Positions 18,757 to 29,055 are shown, counted from the stretch's first letter. The stretch is DNA of 64,000 bases from Clostridium sp. (GCA_022010015.1 CP091735.1:1364001-1428000), one strand, 5' to 3'. A program made the numbers and translations. Notes: generated by a model from the letters alone, not told the origin.

Positions 18757-19004
18757 ATGAATCATAAAATTTATAAAAACACAAGGTGTTTGTTCAAAAG
18801 CAAATCGAATTTGATTACGAGGATGGTCGTGTTTATAACGTTAAGTTTTTAGGAGGATGTCCTGGAAATTTAAAGGCTATATCTAAGCTTGTTGATGGGG
18901 CAAAAATGGAAGATGTAGTAAAGATTTTAGAGGGAAATACATGTGGTAATAAACCTACCTCATGTGCGGATCAATTAACAAAGGCTTTTAAGGAGGTATT
19001 ATAA
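18757..19004 (+). CDS. TSCPD domain protein (TIGR03905-like)
   Basis: About 82 residues starting MNHKIYKTQGVCSKQIEFDY after an A-run repair near 18778. The domain core is VYNVKFLGGCPGNLKAISKL, followed by ILEGNTCGNKPTSCADQL, which contains the TSCxD signature. The family is related to the C-terminal zinc-binding tail of class II ribonucleotide reductases; its function as a stand-alone protein is unknown. AGGAGGA precedes the ATG. The stop codon overlaps the metK start (TAATG), so the two are probably translationally coupled. Confidence 0.82.
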
Positions 19005-20155
19005 TGTCAAAGTTCTTTACAAGTGAATCAGTTACTGAAGGACACCCAGACAAGATTGCTGACCAAATAAGTGATGCAGTATTGGATGATATTTTAAAAA
19101 ACGATCCTAATGGACGTGTTGCCTGTGAAACAATATGTACTACAGGACTTGTTGTTGTTTTTGGTGAAATTACTACTAATCATTATGTTGATATACAAAA
19201 AATTGTTCGTGAGACAGTAAGAAAAATAGGTTATACAAGAGGTAAATTTGGCTTTGATGCTGACAATTTAGCAGTATTAGTGGCAATTGATCCTCAATCA
19301 CCAGATATTGCTCTTGGTGTTGATGAAACAAAAAATCATGAGCAAGGGGCTGGAGATCAAGGTATAATGTTTGGTTATGCCTGCAATGAAACTAAGGAAT
19401 ATATGCCACTTGCAATTTCTTTAGCTCATAAGCTAGCTAAGAGATTAACAGATGTTAGAAAAAATAAAATTTTAGATTATTTACGTCCTGATGGTAAAAC
19501 TCAGGTTACAGTTGAATATAATGATGATGGTAGGGTTAAAAGAATTGATACTGTTTTAATTTCAACACAGCATTCTCCAGAGGTTAGCTTAGATGATCTT
19601 TCAAGAGATATTAAAAAATATGTTGTAGATGAGGTTGTACCAGAAGCATTGGTTGATAAAAACACTAAATATCTATTTAATCCAACAGGAAGATTTGTTG
19701 TTGGTGGTCCTGCTGGTGATAGTGGACTTACAGGTCGAAAGATTATTGTTGATACCTATGGTGGCGCAGCAGCACATGGTGGTGGAGCATTTAGTGGTAA
19801 GGATCCATCAAAGGTTGATAGAAGTGCATCATATATGGCAAGATATATTGCTAAAAATATTGTTGCTGCTGGTCTTGCTGATAAGGTTCAGCTTCAATTA
19901 TCTTATGCAATAGGTGTTGCTCAACCCACCTCTATTTTAGTTGATACCTTTAATACAGCAAAGGTATCTGAGCGTGAAATTGAAAAAGCAATTGAGAAAA
20001 TATTCCCATTAACTCCAAGTGGAATTATTAATCACTTAGATTTAAAGCGTCCTATTTATGAGCAAACTGCTACATATGGACACTTTGGACGTGATGATTT
20101 AGATTTACCTTGGGAAAAATTAGATAAGGTTCAAGAATTAAAAAAATTACTTTAA
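19004..20155 (+). CDS. metK: S-adenosylmethionine synthetase
   Basis: An intact 383-residue MetK, the normal length. Signatures: TSESVTEGHPDKIADQISDA at the N-terminus with the catalytic His, the hexapeptide GAGDQG, the P-loop-like GGGAFSGKDPSKVDRSA, and DLPWEK near the C-terminus. It makes SAM from methionine and ATP. It is the last gene of the operon that begins with a SAM riboswitch, so its product would feed back on its own transcription. A GGAGG lies 7 bases ahead of the ATG. No strong terminator follows; a new promoter precedes lemA. Confidence 0.98.
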   Translation: MSKFFTSESVTEGHPDKIADQISDAVLDDILKNDPNGRVACETICTTGLVVVFGEITTNHYVDIQKIVRETVRKIGYTRGKFGFDADNLAVLVAIDPQSPDIALGVDETKNHEQGAGDQGIMFGYACNETKEYMPLAISLAHKLAKRLTDVRKNKILDYLRPDGKTQVTVEYNDDGRVKRIDTVLISTQHSPEVSLDDLSRDIKKYVVDEVVPEALVDKNTKYLFNPTGRFVVGGPAGDSGLTGRKIIVDTYGGAAAHGGGAFSGKDPSKVDRSASYMARYIAKNIVAAGLADKVQLQLSYAIGVAQPTSILVDTFNTAKVSEREIEKAIEKIFPLTPSGIINHLDLKRPIYEQTATYGHFGRDDLDLPWEKLDKVQELKKLL

Positions 20156-20271
20156 TCTATAAAAAAATTGTGAAAAAAAATATGAATTATCTATTTTTTT
20201 GGTAAAAATCTTGTGATATAATTATCATAGATAGCCATAATAGGTTAAGTTTAATAAGGAGGACATGGAAA

Positions 20272-20854
20272 ATGTTTTTAATTGGACAAGGAGCATTGAT
20301 AGGTCTTATTATAGCAGCTATTGTTGTTCTTGCAATTGTTATTATCATAAGCTGGTATATTTCTGTTAGAAATAGCTTTGTGAGAATGTTAGTAGATATC
20401 GACAATTCTTCATCAAGAATTGATGTATATTTAACTAAGAGATTTGATTTACTAACAAAAAAATGTTTGATACAACAAAAAGGCTATATGAAGCATGAGC
20501 ATGATACATTAACTGATGTTATTTCTATGAGACAGCCTACAAGTAATGCATCTATGAAGGATAAGTCAGAATTTAATAACCAAATGACTGAAGCAGCAAA
20601 GCAAATTAATTTAGTTGTTGAGCGTTATCCAGAATTGAAGGCAAGTCAGGTATTTATGAAGCTTCAAAGTAGCATTGAAGAGGTTGAGGAAAACCTTCAA
20701 GCTGCAAGATCTACTTACAATTCTAATGTTGCAATTTATAATAAGAAAATCGCTGTATTCCCTAATAGCATTGTTGCTGGAAGTAAGTTTACAAAGCGTG
20801 ATTTCTTTGAAGCTGAGGCCTCAAAGCGTCAAGATGTTAAAATGGAATTTTTAG
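20272..20854 (+). CDS. lemA: LemA family membrane protein
   Basis: About 190 residues. One N-terminal membrane helix (LIGLIIAAIVVLAIVIIISW) is followed by the LemA helical bundle: VRNSFVRMLVDIDNSSSRID, the repaired RFDLLTKMFDTTKGYMKHE, and ELKASQVFMKLQSSIEEVEE, then AARSTYNSNVAIYNKKIAVF. The protein ends DVKMEF once the T run at 20848-20852 is trimmed. AAGGAGGA lies ahead of the ATG, and TGATATAAT at 20214-20222 is a likely extended -10. LemA proteins have no firm function; they often neighbour a DUF3137 gene, as here. A terminator separates the two. Confidence 0.88.
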
Positions 20855-20859
20855 TAAAT

Positions 20860-20892
20860 AGGTATGTAGCTTTAGGCCACATACCTTTTTTT
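20860..20892 (+). terminator. Intrinsic terminator between lemA and the DUF3137 gene
   Basis: AGGTATGT / ACATACCT eight-base perfect stem, 11-base loop, seven T. It sits inside the presumed lemA-DUF3137 unit and could set unequal expression of the two genes. Confidence 0.8.
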
Positions 20893-20904
20893 GTGGAGGA
20901 ACTT

Positions 20905-21920
20905 ATGAATAATGAAATTGAAAAAAATTAGAAGCCGAGCGAAAGGAAGTTTATTCAAAAAAACAAGAATAAAAAAATGCCTCTTGGCTTGATTTTTAAT
21001 AATTGTTGGTTTGGTTTTTATCTTTGACAAATACTATTAGTATTTTTAGGCTATATCCTTTTGGTGATTGGAATTATCTTAATTATTATTGCTCAGGGTC
21101 ATATTAAAAAAATTTAGTAAGAAGTATAAAGAAAATGTTGTAAGAGCACTTGTTAAGGATACTTTTTGGCGATGCTGCTATTTATAATCCTGATGGAATG
21201 GTTGGTATTTCATCAGTACTTCACCCTGGCTTTTTTAGAAAGCCTGATCGCTATCATGGCGAGGATTATATTAAGTCTAGCTATGATGATGTTTTATTTG
21301 AAATGAGTGATGTTACCTTAGAGGAAAGAATTGAAACAACTGATTCTAAAGGTCATAGAATTGTTACCTATCGTCCTTATTTTAATGGTAGATTTTTTTA
21401 TATTTTTGATTTTTAATAAGGATATGAATAAAACGCTATATATTTTACCAGGAAAGCAAAAAAAGAAATAACTTAGTAAAATTTGAGACAGAAAGTATTG
21501 CCTTTAATAAAAAAATATTCAGCACTTGCTGAGTTTCAAGAGGATGGCTTTTTATATTTTTGACTCCTAAGATGATTGATAGAATTTTTAGCTTTATCTG
21601 AATTATATAGGGGTCAACAATTTTATGCCTTTTTTTAGGTGGTAAGCTATATGTAGCTATTAATAATGTTAATTCTTTGGAGGTTAATGTTAGAATGCCT
21701 CTTAATAATGAAACACTTAAAAAAACTAGAGGTGATTTAAATATTGCTCCGGCAATTATTAATGAATTTGGTTTAAATAAGTCCAAATTTACAAATGAAA
21801 AGGAAATAGAGCCAGAAACATCAAAAAGCCAAAGATGACATTGATGAAATATTTGATAAAATTGATGAAAAAAAGTTGATTAGTGAATATTTGATAATTC
21901 TAAAGGAAAAAAATGGCTAG
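20905..21920 (+). CDS. DUF3137 family membrane protein (many breaks)
   Basis: About 330 residues. GGAGGA precedes ATG 20905; the start reads MNNEIEKLEAERKEVYSKKQ. Two membrane helices lie near 20975-21110. The soluble domain, VKDTFGDAAIYNPDGMVGIS, then DDVLFEMSDVTLEERIETTD and FNGRFFIFDFNKDMNK, is typical of DUF3137, including the later AEFQEDGFYILTP and GGKLYVAINN. The C-terminus is acidic and charged (DDIDEIFDKIDEKK). Partnering with lemA recurs in bacteria; function is unknown. Breaks occur at A/T runs near 20925, 20965, 21113, 21165, 21400, 21510 and later. The last codons overlap the next gene. Confidence 0.78.
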
Positions 21921-22359
21921 AAATTTTTAATCATTGGTGGAGGATTAATAGCTTATTCATTATTATTTGGTTTAGTTTTTAAAAAAATATTCCCGCCTGT
22001 ATTTATAAGCAAATATTTGGTATTCCTTGTCCGGGCTGTGGAATTACAAGAGCTTACTTATGTCTTTTTTTCATCTAGATATTAAGGGAGCGTTTTATTA
22101 TCACCCTTTATTTTTGGTTGTTACCTATTATTGCTTTTTGTAATTATTTTTTTAATAAGCATAAAAGAATAAATAAATTTTTTTGTTCGCCTTATTTTTT
22201 TGGATAATTTGTTCAATACTTTATTTATCACTATATATTTATAGATTGATTTGTGTTTATCCTAATCCCCCAATGGAATATTATCCTTTAAATTTAATAG
22301 AAAGAATATTGAGACATTTTTTTAGTAAAAAAATGCTTCTTTTTTTCGTATATATATAA
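21913..22359 (+). CDS. DUF2752 family membrane protein
   Basis: About 145 residues. Start MARNFLIIGGGLIAYSLLFG after trimming the T run at 21924, overlapping the end of the DUF3137 gene. The hallmark FGIPCPGCGITRAYLCLFHL (CPGCGxTR) identifies DUF2752, followed by KGAFYYHPLFLVV and further helices. Function unknown; the Cys pair is conserved across the family. Breaks near 22065, 22125 and 22195. Confidence 0.78.
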
Positions 22360-22362
22360 GTG

Positions 22363-22738
22363 ATGAGATGTTTATGTTGTAATCAAGAATTTTTATGTAA
22401 GAAGAAAAATTGAATAATTTATTTAGCGGTGATACTCAATATATTTGTGACAAATGTAAGCCTAAAGCTATTAAGATTGATATGACAAGAATAATTGTTG
22501 AACAAAATGATATTGATATCTACATTGTAGGTGATGGTGATTCTAAAAAATACGCCTATGATTACGCCTATTTATTGGAAATTATTCTTAATAGAGGTGA
22601 TATAGCTATCTTATATGATTTTTTTGTTTGAATGATTCGACATATAATATTATTAAATATCATATTATGGCAAATGCTAATAAAAAAATTGTTATAATAT
22701 GTCATAAAGTAAAAAAATATAGTCGTTTTTTGTTATGA
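22363..22738 (+). CDS. Unknown protein with two Cys pairs, in the comF position
   Basis: About 120 residues when repaired. It opens MRCLCCNQEFLCKEEKLNNL and continues YICDKCKP, giving two CxxC pairs likely to bind zinc, then a compact alpha/beta part (DIDIYIVGDGDSKKYAYDYA, LLEIILNRGDIAILYDF, KYHIMANANKKIVIICHKVK). In Bacillus, comF genes lie just before hpf and secA, and the N-terminal zinc pairs recall ComFC, but no phosphoribosyltransferase motif is present. I do not assign a function. Breaks near 22403 and 22623. Confidence 0.5.
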
Positions 22739-22802
22739 TTTTTTTATTGAAAAAAATATAACACTTAATTTTTATAATATGGTCATTAGGAGGTATAATA
22801 AA

Positions 22803-23004
22803 ATGTTAGTAGGAAAAGTTAAGTGGTTTAACAATGAGAAAGGATATGGCTTTATAGTAAAAAGAAAATTACGATGATATATTCGTTCACTATAGTCAAA
22901 TTCAAGATGATGGCTTTAAAACGCTTAGTGAAGGGCAATTAGTTGAATTTGATTTGATTGTTGGCGACGAAGGATTACAAGCACAAAATGTTTATAAAAA
23001 GTAA
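22803..23004 (+). CDS. Cold-shock domain protein
   Basis: A 66-residue CspA-type OB fold. MLVGKVKWFNNEKGYGFI contains RNP1 (KGYGFI), and DDIFVHYSQI holds RNP2 (IFVHYS), followed by GFKTLSEGQLVEFDL. One A-run insertion near 22863 breaks the frame. TAGGAGG lies nine bases ahead of the ATG. It should bind single-stranded RNA or DNA as an RNA chaperone. It is a single-gene unit; the next promoter starts ten bases after its stop. Confidence 0.93.
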
Positions 23005-23013
23005 GTAAAGTAA

Positions 23014-23042
23014 TTGAAAACGCTTTTAAAAAATGCTATAAT
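23014..23042 (+). promoter_or_regulatory. Sigma-A promoter of hpf
   Basis: TTGAAA at 23014 and TATAAT at 23037 with a 17-base spacer, 40 bases ahead of the hpf ATG. Confidence 0.75.
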
Positions 23043-23081
23043 ACTATTGTAGAAAAAAACAAAGTAAAGGAGTGACTTTTT

Positions 23082-23603
23082 ATGAAAGTTGAAGTTTTAG
23101 GAAAGAATGGTTTTACACCATCTGATGCAAATCGTGAGTATGCGGAATTAAAGCTTTCTAAGATTGAAAATTTCTTAGATGATACTACTGATGTAACGGC
23201 TCGCGTTGTTTGCAAGATTTATAAGGAAGGTCACAAGGTAGAGGTTACAATTCCAGCTAAGGGCTTAATTTTAAGAGCAGAAGCCCTAGCACCACATTTG
23301 AATGTAGCAATTGATCAGGTTGTTGATAAGCTACTAGGACAAATTAGAAAATACAAAACTAGAATGTCTCGCCGTGGTAAAGAAGGAATTCGTAGCCAAG
23401 AGGCTCCAAGCGCTACTGAAGAGCTAGGTGAGGTTGTAAGACAAAAGAATTTAGAGCTTACACCAATGTCTAGAGAAGAAGCAATTGAGCAAATGGAATT
23501 ACTTGGTCATAATTTCTTCGTATATTTAGATAAGAATTCACATAAGGTTAATGTTGTGTATTTGCGAAATGATGGTAATTATGCCGTAATCGAAACAAAA
23601 TAA
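23082..23603 (+). CDS. hpf: Long-form ribosome hibernation promoting factor
   Basis: An intact 173-residue long HPF. The N-terminal HPF/RaiA domain (KLSKIENFLDDTTDVTARVV, HKVEVTIPAKGLILRAE, QVVDKLLGQIRKYKTRM) is followed by a linker and the C-terminal dimerisation domain (SREEAIEQMELLGHNFFVYL and VVYLRNDGNYAVIE). The long form dimerises 70S ribosomes into 100S particles in stationary phase. AAAGGAG precedes the ATG. hpf next to secA and prfB is a conserved Bacilli order. Confidence 0.96.
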   Translation: MKVEVLGKNGFTPSDANREYAELKLSKIENFLDDTTDVTARVVCKIYKEGHKVEVTIPAKGLILRAEALAPHLNVAIDQVVDKLLGQIRKYKTRMSRRGKEGIRSQEAPSATEELGEVVRQKNLELTPMSREEAIEQMELLGHNFFVYLDKNSHKVNVVYLRNDGNYAVIETK

Positions 23604-23613
23604 TTTATTTTGT

Positions 23614-23645
23614 AGTATCTGCTTTATAGCAGGTACTTTTTTTCT
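23614..23645 (+). terminator. Intrinsic terminator of hpf
   Basis: AGTATCTGC / GCAGGTACT stem (one G-U pair) with a long T tract. Confidence 0.8.
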
Positions 23646-23710
23646 TGAAAAAAATCGTGATAAATGTGTTATCATTTAAGATGTATTATTGTACAATGAG
23701 AGGTATTAAA

Positions 23711-26249
23711 ATGGGTTTTATTAAAAAAATATGTTTGACTCAGGTCGAAAAAGAATATAAACGCTGTGAAAAAAATTAGCTCGAAAGGTTTTTTTGCTTT
23801 AGAGCCAGAAATACAAAGACTAAGTGATGATGAGCTTAAGGCTAAGACTCCTTATTTTAAAGAATTGTTAAAAACAGGCAAGACCTTAGATGACATTTTA
23901 GTTGAAGCTTATGCAGTTGTTCGTGAGGCAGCTTATCGTGTTACAGGTATGAAACCATTCTTTGTTCAGGTAGCCGGTGCTATTGCTATACATGGAGGAA
24001 ATATTGCTGAAATGAAAACAGGTGAAGGTAAAACCTTGACTGCTGTTATGCCGGCATATTTGAATGCTCTTGGTGGCGATGGAGTTCATATCGTAACTGT
24101 CAATGAATATCTTGCTAAACGTGAGACTGATGGCCCTATTGGTGAAATTTACCGCTTTTTAGGATTAACTGTTGGTTTAAATCTAAGAGATATTTCAAGA
24201 GAAGAAAAAAACAGGCATATGATTGTGATATTCTTTATTCAACAAACTCAGAACTTGGTTTTGATTATTTAAGAGACCATATGGTTGTTTTTAAAGAGGA
24301 TATTGTTCAGTCAAGAGGACTTAATTTTGCCATTATTGATGAGGTCGACTCAATTTTTAATTGATGAAGCAAGAACTCCACTTATTATTAGTGGTGGTGA
24401 AAGAAATAATGCTAATTTATATATTCAGGGTGATACATTTGCTAAAAAGATTAGCTGATAATGATTATGAAATTGATATTGAAACTAAGACTATTACCTT
24501 AACTCCTTCAGGAATTGAAAAAGGCTGAAAAAAATTCTTTGGCGTTTCTAATATTTATGATATTCAATATGTAAGTATTGTTCACCACATTCAAAAATGC
24601 GCTAAGAGCTAATTATATTTTCCATAATGGTGTTGAATATTTAGTTCAGGATGGCGAAGTAGTAATTGTTGATTAATTTACAGGACGTGTTTTAAAGGGA
24701 CGTCAATATTCAGAGGGCTTACATCAAGCAATTCAGGCTAAAGAAAATGTTGAAATCAAGAAGGAAACTGTTACAGTTGCCACAATTACCTATCAAAAAT
24801 TTCTTTAGAATGTATAAGAAGCTTGCAGGTATGACAGGTACTGCTAAAACTGAAGAAGAGGAATTTAGAGATATTTATAATATGTATGTTGTAGAGGTTC
24901 CTACCAATAGACCAGTTATTAGACAGGATATGCCAGATTATTTATTTATTAAGGCTGAAGATAAGTTTAATGCATTAATTGAGGAAATTAAGGCTCGTCA
25001 TGCAAATGGTCAGCCAATTCTTGTTGGTACAATAAGTGTTGATGTTTCAGAGCACGTATCTAGCCTTCTTAAGAAGGAAGGTATCAAGCATGAAGTACTA
25101 AATGCTAAAAATAATGAGCGTGAGGCAGAAATAATCTCTCATGCCGGTGAGAAGGGTTCAGTTACTATTGCTACTAATATGGCTGGACGTGGTACTGATA
25201 TTAAAATTGATGATGAGGTTAGAGCTCTTGGTGGACTTTGTGTACTTGGAACTGAACGTCATGAATCAAGACGTATTGATAACCAATTAAGAGGACGTTC
25301 TGGTCGTCAAGGTGACCCTGGCTTTACTAGATTTTATATTTCTACTGAGGACGATTTGTTAATGCGCTTTGGTGGTGATTCATTTAAAAATAGACTTGAA
25401 TGGATTATAAAAATGAATTCTGATGGTGATTTAACAAAGCCACTTGAAAGTAAAATGTTTACTAAGGTTGTAACAAATGCCCAAGAGCGTATTGAGGGAA
25501 ACAACTTTGATACACGTAAAAATGTCTTAAAGTATGATGATGTAATGCGTAGACAAAGAGAATTATTTTATAGTGAACGTACAGAGGTAATAACTAGAGA
25601 TAGTATTGAGGATTTAGCTTTAAATATGCTTCATAAGGCTATTGAGGATGTTGCCTATTCACATATGAAACAGGTTGGTAATAATAAATACGATATCGAT
25701 GATGAAGGAATTTGTAACGTATTTAATACTGAATTCTTTGGTGGACCAGTTTTAAGTGTTGATATTATCAAAACTAAGGATGATAATGAGATAGTTGAAT
25801 ATATAATGTCTGAGGCAACTAAGAGATTATATGAAAAGAAAGATAATTTCCCTAAAGAGGTATATGAGGAATTTTTTTAAAGGTTGTTGTTTTTAAGGGT
25901 TCTAGATACCTTCTGGCAAAAGCATATTGATGATATGCAAGCACTTCGTCAAGGAGTTGGTTTATCAGCTTATGCTCAAGAAAATCCATTACAAATATAT
26001 CAAGCTGAAGGCTTTAGTAAGTTTGAGATTATGATGAAGAACATAAATAAGGATGTTGCTAAATATCTTATTCGTGCCCAAATTCGTGCAAATGATCATC
26101 GTGAAGAGCGTTCAGATCTTGCAACTAACGATTCTAAGGGTGGCGAAGTAAAACGTGATTCAATAAAGAATGCTATGCCAAAGGTTGGACGTAATGATCC
26201 ATGTCCTTGTGGTAGTGGTAAGAAATATAAGTATTGCCATGGAAGATAG
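23711..26249 (+). CDS. secA: Preprotein translocase ATPase SecA
   Basis: About 835 residues. Start MGFIKKMFDSGRKEYKRCEK after repair. NBD1 has EMKTGEGKTLTAVMPAYLNA (Walker A) and the following TVNEYLAKRE; the repaired [20 protein letters not shown] is motif II. NBD2 shows TIATNMAGRGTDIKI and QLRGRSGRQGDPG. The C-terminal zinc tail is NDPCPCGSGKKYKYCHGR, which binds SecB or lipids. It drives Sec-dependent export. The first half has A/T-run breaks near 23733, 23772, 24210, 24355, 24450, 24530, 24590 and 24800; one more lies at 25876, and there is an unusual TAA at 24674 where Phe would fit. GAGAGG precedes the ATG. Confidence 0.96.
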
Positions 26250-26255
26250 TATGAT

Positions 26256-26284
26256 AAGACTCTGTAAAAGGAGTCTTTTTTTGT
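26256..26284 (+). terminator. Intrinsic terminator of secA
   Basis: AAGACTC / GAGTCTT stem with a seven- to eight-T tract, between secA and prfB. Confidence 0.8.
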
Positions 26285-26301
26285 TAAATGGAGGAATTAA
26301 G

Positions 26302-27420
26302 ATGGAACGCTATGAAATAAACAAGTATTTTTGAAGCCTTCAGTGCGAAAATAAATGATTTATATGTTGCTTTGAAGATTGAAGAAAATGAACCTATATT
26401 AAAAAAATTAGAGGCACAAATAGCTGATGCAAACTTTTGGTCTGATCAAGCAAATGCTAAGAAAAATAATTGACGAAGCTAATAATTTAAAAAGAAAAAA
26501 AGACTGATTATGAGTCATTAAAAAAAAGGATTTAATGATCTTAAGGAATTAGATGAAATAGCTTTGCTTGACGAGTCATATGCAGAAATGCTAGATGAAG
26601 AAATTGTAGCGTTTGATGAAAAGCTAAATTTAATAGAAGAAAAAAATCACTTTTTGTGTGACAAATATGATACGCTTGATTGTATTTTTAGAAATTCATC
26701 CTGGAGCTGGGGGAACAGAATCTATGGACTGGGCTGATATGCTTTATCGTATGTATTTGAGATTTTTGTACAAAGAATAATTTTAAGGCTAAAAACTATT
26801 GATTATCTTGCGGGTGAAGAGGCTGGTATAAAAAGTGTTACTATTGAGATTCATGGTAAATATGCCTATGGTATGCTAAAGGGTGAAAAGAGGAGTTCAT
26901 CGTTTAGTGAGGATATCACCATTTGATGCTAATAAAAGAAGGCATACCTCATTTGCTAGTGTGGATGTTTATCCAATGCTTGAGGCTAATGATGATATAA
27001 AAATAAATGATGAGGATATTAAAATTGATGTATATCATAGTAGTGGAGCTGGTGGCCAAAGTGTTAACACAACTGATTCAGCAGTTAGAATTACCCATAA
27101 GCCAACCGGAATAGTGGTTACCTGTCAAAATGAAAGAAGTCAATTAAAAAATAAAGATGTTGCGATGAAGATTCTTAAAAGTAAGCTTTTAGAGCTTGAA
27201 ATTAAAAAGCATGAGGCTGAAATGAAGAATATTAAGGGTGAACAAATGGATATTGGCTTTGGCTCACAAATAAGATCCTATGTATTTTTGCCCTTATACA
27301 CTTGTTAAGGATCATAGAACTAATGCGGAAATGGGTAATGTTACGGCAGTTATGGATGGGGATATAAAGGTATTTATTGATGCATATCTTAAAAAAATAG
27401 CAGGTGAAAAAAATGCTTAA
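26302..27420 (+). CDS. prfB: Peptide chain release factor 2
   Basis: About 365 residues. The repaired N-terminus MERYEINKIFEAFSAKINDL leads to EIHPGAGGTESMDWADMLYR and the GGQ loop SSGAGGQSVNTTDSAVRITH, which triggers peptide release at UGA and UAA. GSQIRSYVF and DHRTNAEMGN mark the C-terminus. Breaks lie near 26329, 26464, 26500, 26640, 26690, 26780, 26887 and 27292. After repair, residues 1-60 lie in one frame, so the CUU-UGA programmed frameshift that autoregulates most prfB genes is not seen. GGAGG precedes ATG 26302. Its end overlaps yitT. Confidence 0.95.
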
Positions 27421-28322
27421 AAACAAAAAGTGGTATAGAAAGCTTTTGGCAATATTAGAAATAACCTTAGGGGTATTTTTACTTGATTTAGGGTTCTTTT
27501 TCTTCTATACACCTGCTAATTTGGTTACTGGTGGAGGAATGGGAATTGCTTTAATAATAAATGAGACCTTTGGTGTTCCTTCTTCAATTTTTTTATGTAT
27601 GCTTTTAACATTATAACCTTATTTTTTTAGGATTGTTTTTTTAATTGGTAGAAGCTTCTTTTTTTAAAAAAACAATTTATGCTTCATTGTTATCACCAAC
27701 GTTACTTTTTAGCCTTAGAGAAAACCTGTAATCCTAATTTCTTTTATGATAATATAAGGGAAGGAAGGCTTATTATATGTGCCCTATGTGGTGCCCTTTT
27801 AGTGGCCTTAGGACTTGGATTATGCTTTAGAAATAATGGCTGTACAGGTGGGATGGATGTTATTCAAAAAAAATTTTATGTAAATATTTCCATATGCCAT
27901 TATCTAAAACAATGTATTTGACAGATTGGATAGTAGTAATTATAGGCGGCCTTGGCTTTAAAGGAGCATTTAGCTATAATATTGAACATGTTGTGTACGG
28001 AGTTATTGCAGTTATTCTTACTGGTTATATTGTTGACAACATATCAATGAATGCTAAATCAAGAAGAACAGCCTATATTATAACGACTAAGCCTGATTTA
28101 GTTAAAGAAATGATATTTAAAGAAATTGAGCGTGGTGTAACATTAGTTGATTGTAAAGGTGGCTATACGGGAGAAGATAAAACTTTGGTTATTTGTACCT
28201 TAGATAAGGACGAGAGCTATAAGCTTGCTGATTTTATCAAAGAAATAGATAAAAATGCCTTTACCTTTATGTCAACAACTAGAGAGGTTGTTGGTTATTA
28301 TGGAGATACAGAAATAAAATGA
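27413..28322 (+). CDS. YitT family membrane protein (DUF161-DUF2179)
   Basis: About 295 residues. Five to six membrane helices (LLAILEITLGVFLLDLGFFF; NLVTGGGMGIALIINETFG; ICALCGALLVALGLGLCFRN; GCTGGMDVIQK; WIVVIIGGLGFKGAFSYNI) are followed by the cytoplasmic DUF2179 domain (RRTAYIITTKPDLVKEMIFK, EIERGVTLVDCKGGYTG, TFMSTTREVVGYYGD). The layout is diagnostic of the YitT/YpjC family; function is unclear. The ATG overlaps the end of prfB, and the stop overlaps the recX start. T/A-run breaks near 27595, 27630, 27668, 27870. Confidence 0.9.
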
Positions 28323-28912
28323 TTAAGGTAGTAGATTTAAAGAAGAATAAAAAAATCTTTATGATGTTATTTTTTTGAAAATGGTATTGCTTTAAATGTT
28401 GATGAGGATTTTTGTTGTTAAATACCGCTTAATTAAGAATAAGGAAATAGATGATACACTATATAAGGAATTGATTAAGGAGTCATCTTACAATTCTTAT
28501 AAAAAAATAAGCTTATAAAATACGCTAGTACATATTTGAAAAGTAGATATCAGTATTCACTATATTTAAAGAAAATTTCTACGCCCGATGAGGCCATAGA
28601 TTTAATTTTTAGATGAACTTGTTGCCTTAAAAAAATAATAAATGATGATTTATATGCTAGGTCACTTATTGAGCATTATTTAAATTTAGGCTATGGCGAA
28701 AAATATATTGAATACAAGCTTAAGGAGGCGAGAGTATCAGGTGAAATAATTGATACTTCCTTAGGAGAGGTTAGTGATGAAATCTATAAAGCAGCAATAA
28801 TAAAATACTTAAATAAAAAAATAATAATAAGGATAGAAATAAGCAAACGAGAGCCTTACTCAATCGAGGGTTTAATTACAATTTAATTAATGAATGCATA
28901 AATTCATTATAA
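28319..28912 (+). CDS. recX: Regulatory protein RecX
   Basis: About 195 residues of three-helix RecX repeats: YKYASTYLKSRYQYSLYLKK, then LDELVALKIINDDLYARSLI, HYLNLGYGEKYIEYKLKEAR, and a repaired C-terminus RNKQTRALLNRGFNYNLINE. RecX binds RecA filaments and limits their activity. Start ATG 28319 overlaps the yitT stop. Breaks near 28350, 28372, 28410, 28503, 28607, 28637 and 28822. It ends the prfB-yitT-recX unit before a strong terminator. Confidence 0.85.
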
Positions 28913-28935
28913 ATAATATAATTATTTAAATTAAT

Positions 28936-28968
28936 GCTAGATAAGATGATAGTTATCTAGCTTTTTTT
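28936..28968 (+). terminator. Intrinsic terminator after recX
   Basis: GCTAGATAA / TTATCTAGC perfect nine-base stem, eight-base loop, seven T. Confidence 0.9.
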
Positions 28969-28982
28969 GTTATTTTTTTGTG

Positions 28983-29011
28983 TTGTTAAAAAGTAGTTTT
29001 TTTGTTAAAAT
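28983..29011 (+). promoter_or_regulatory. Sigma-A promoter of glgB
   Basis: TTGTTA at 28983 and TAAAAT at 29006, spacer 17. Confidence 0.6.
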
Positions 29012-29055
29012 ATAAGTAAGATATGACATAATTTTTTTAAGGAGGTTCTTAATTT

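Noticed and set aside
26302..28912. prfB, yitT and recX as one mobile or phage module
   Set aside because: All three are ordinary chromosomal housekeeping or membrane genes with overlapping starts, and no recombinase or repeats flank them.
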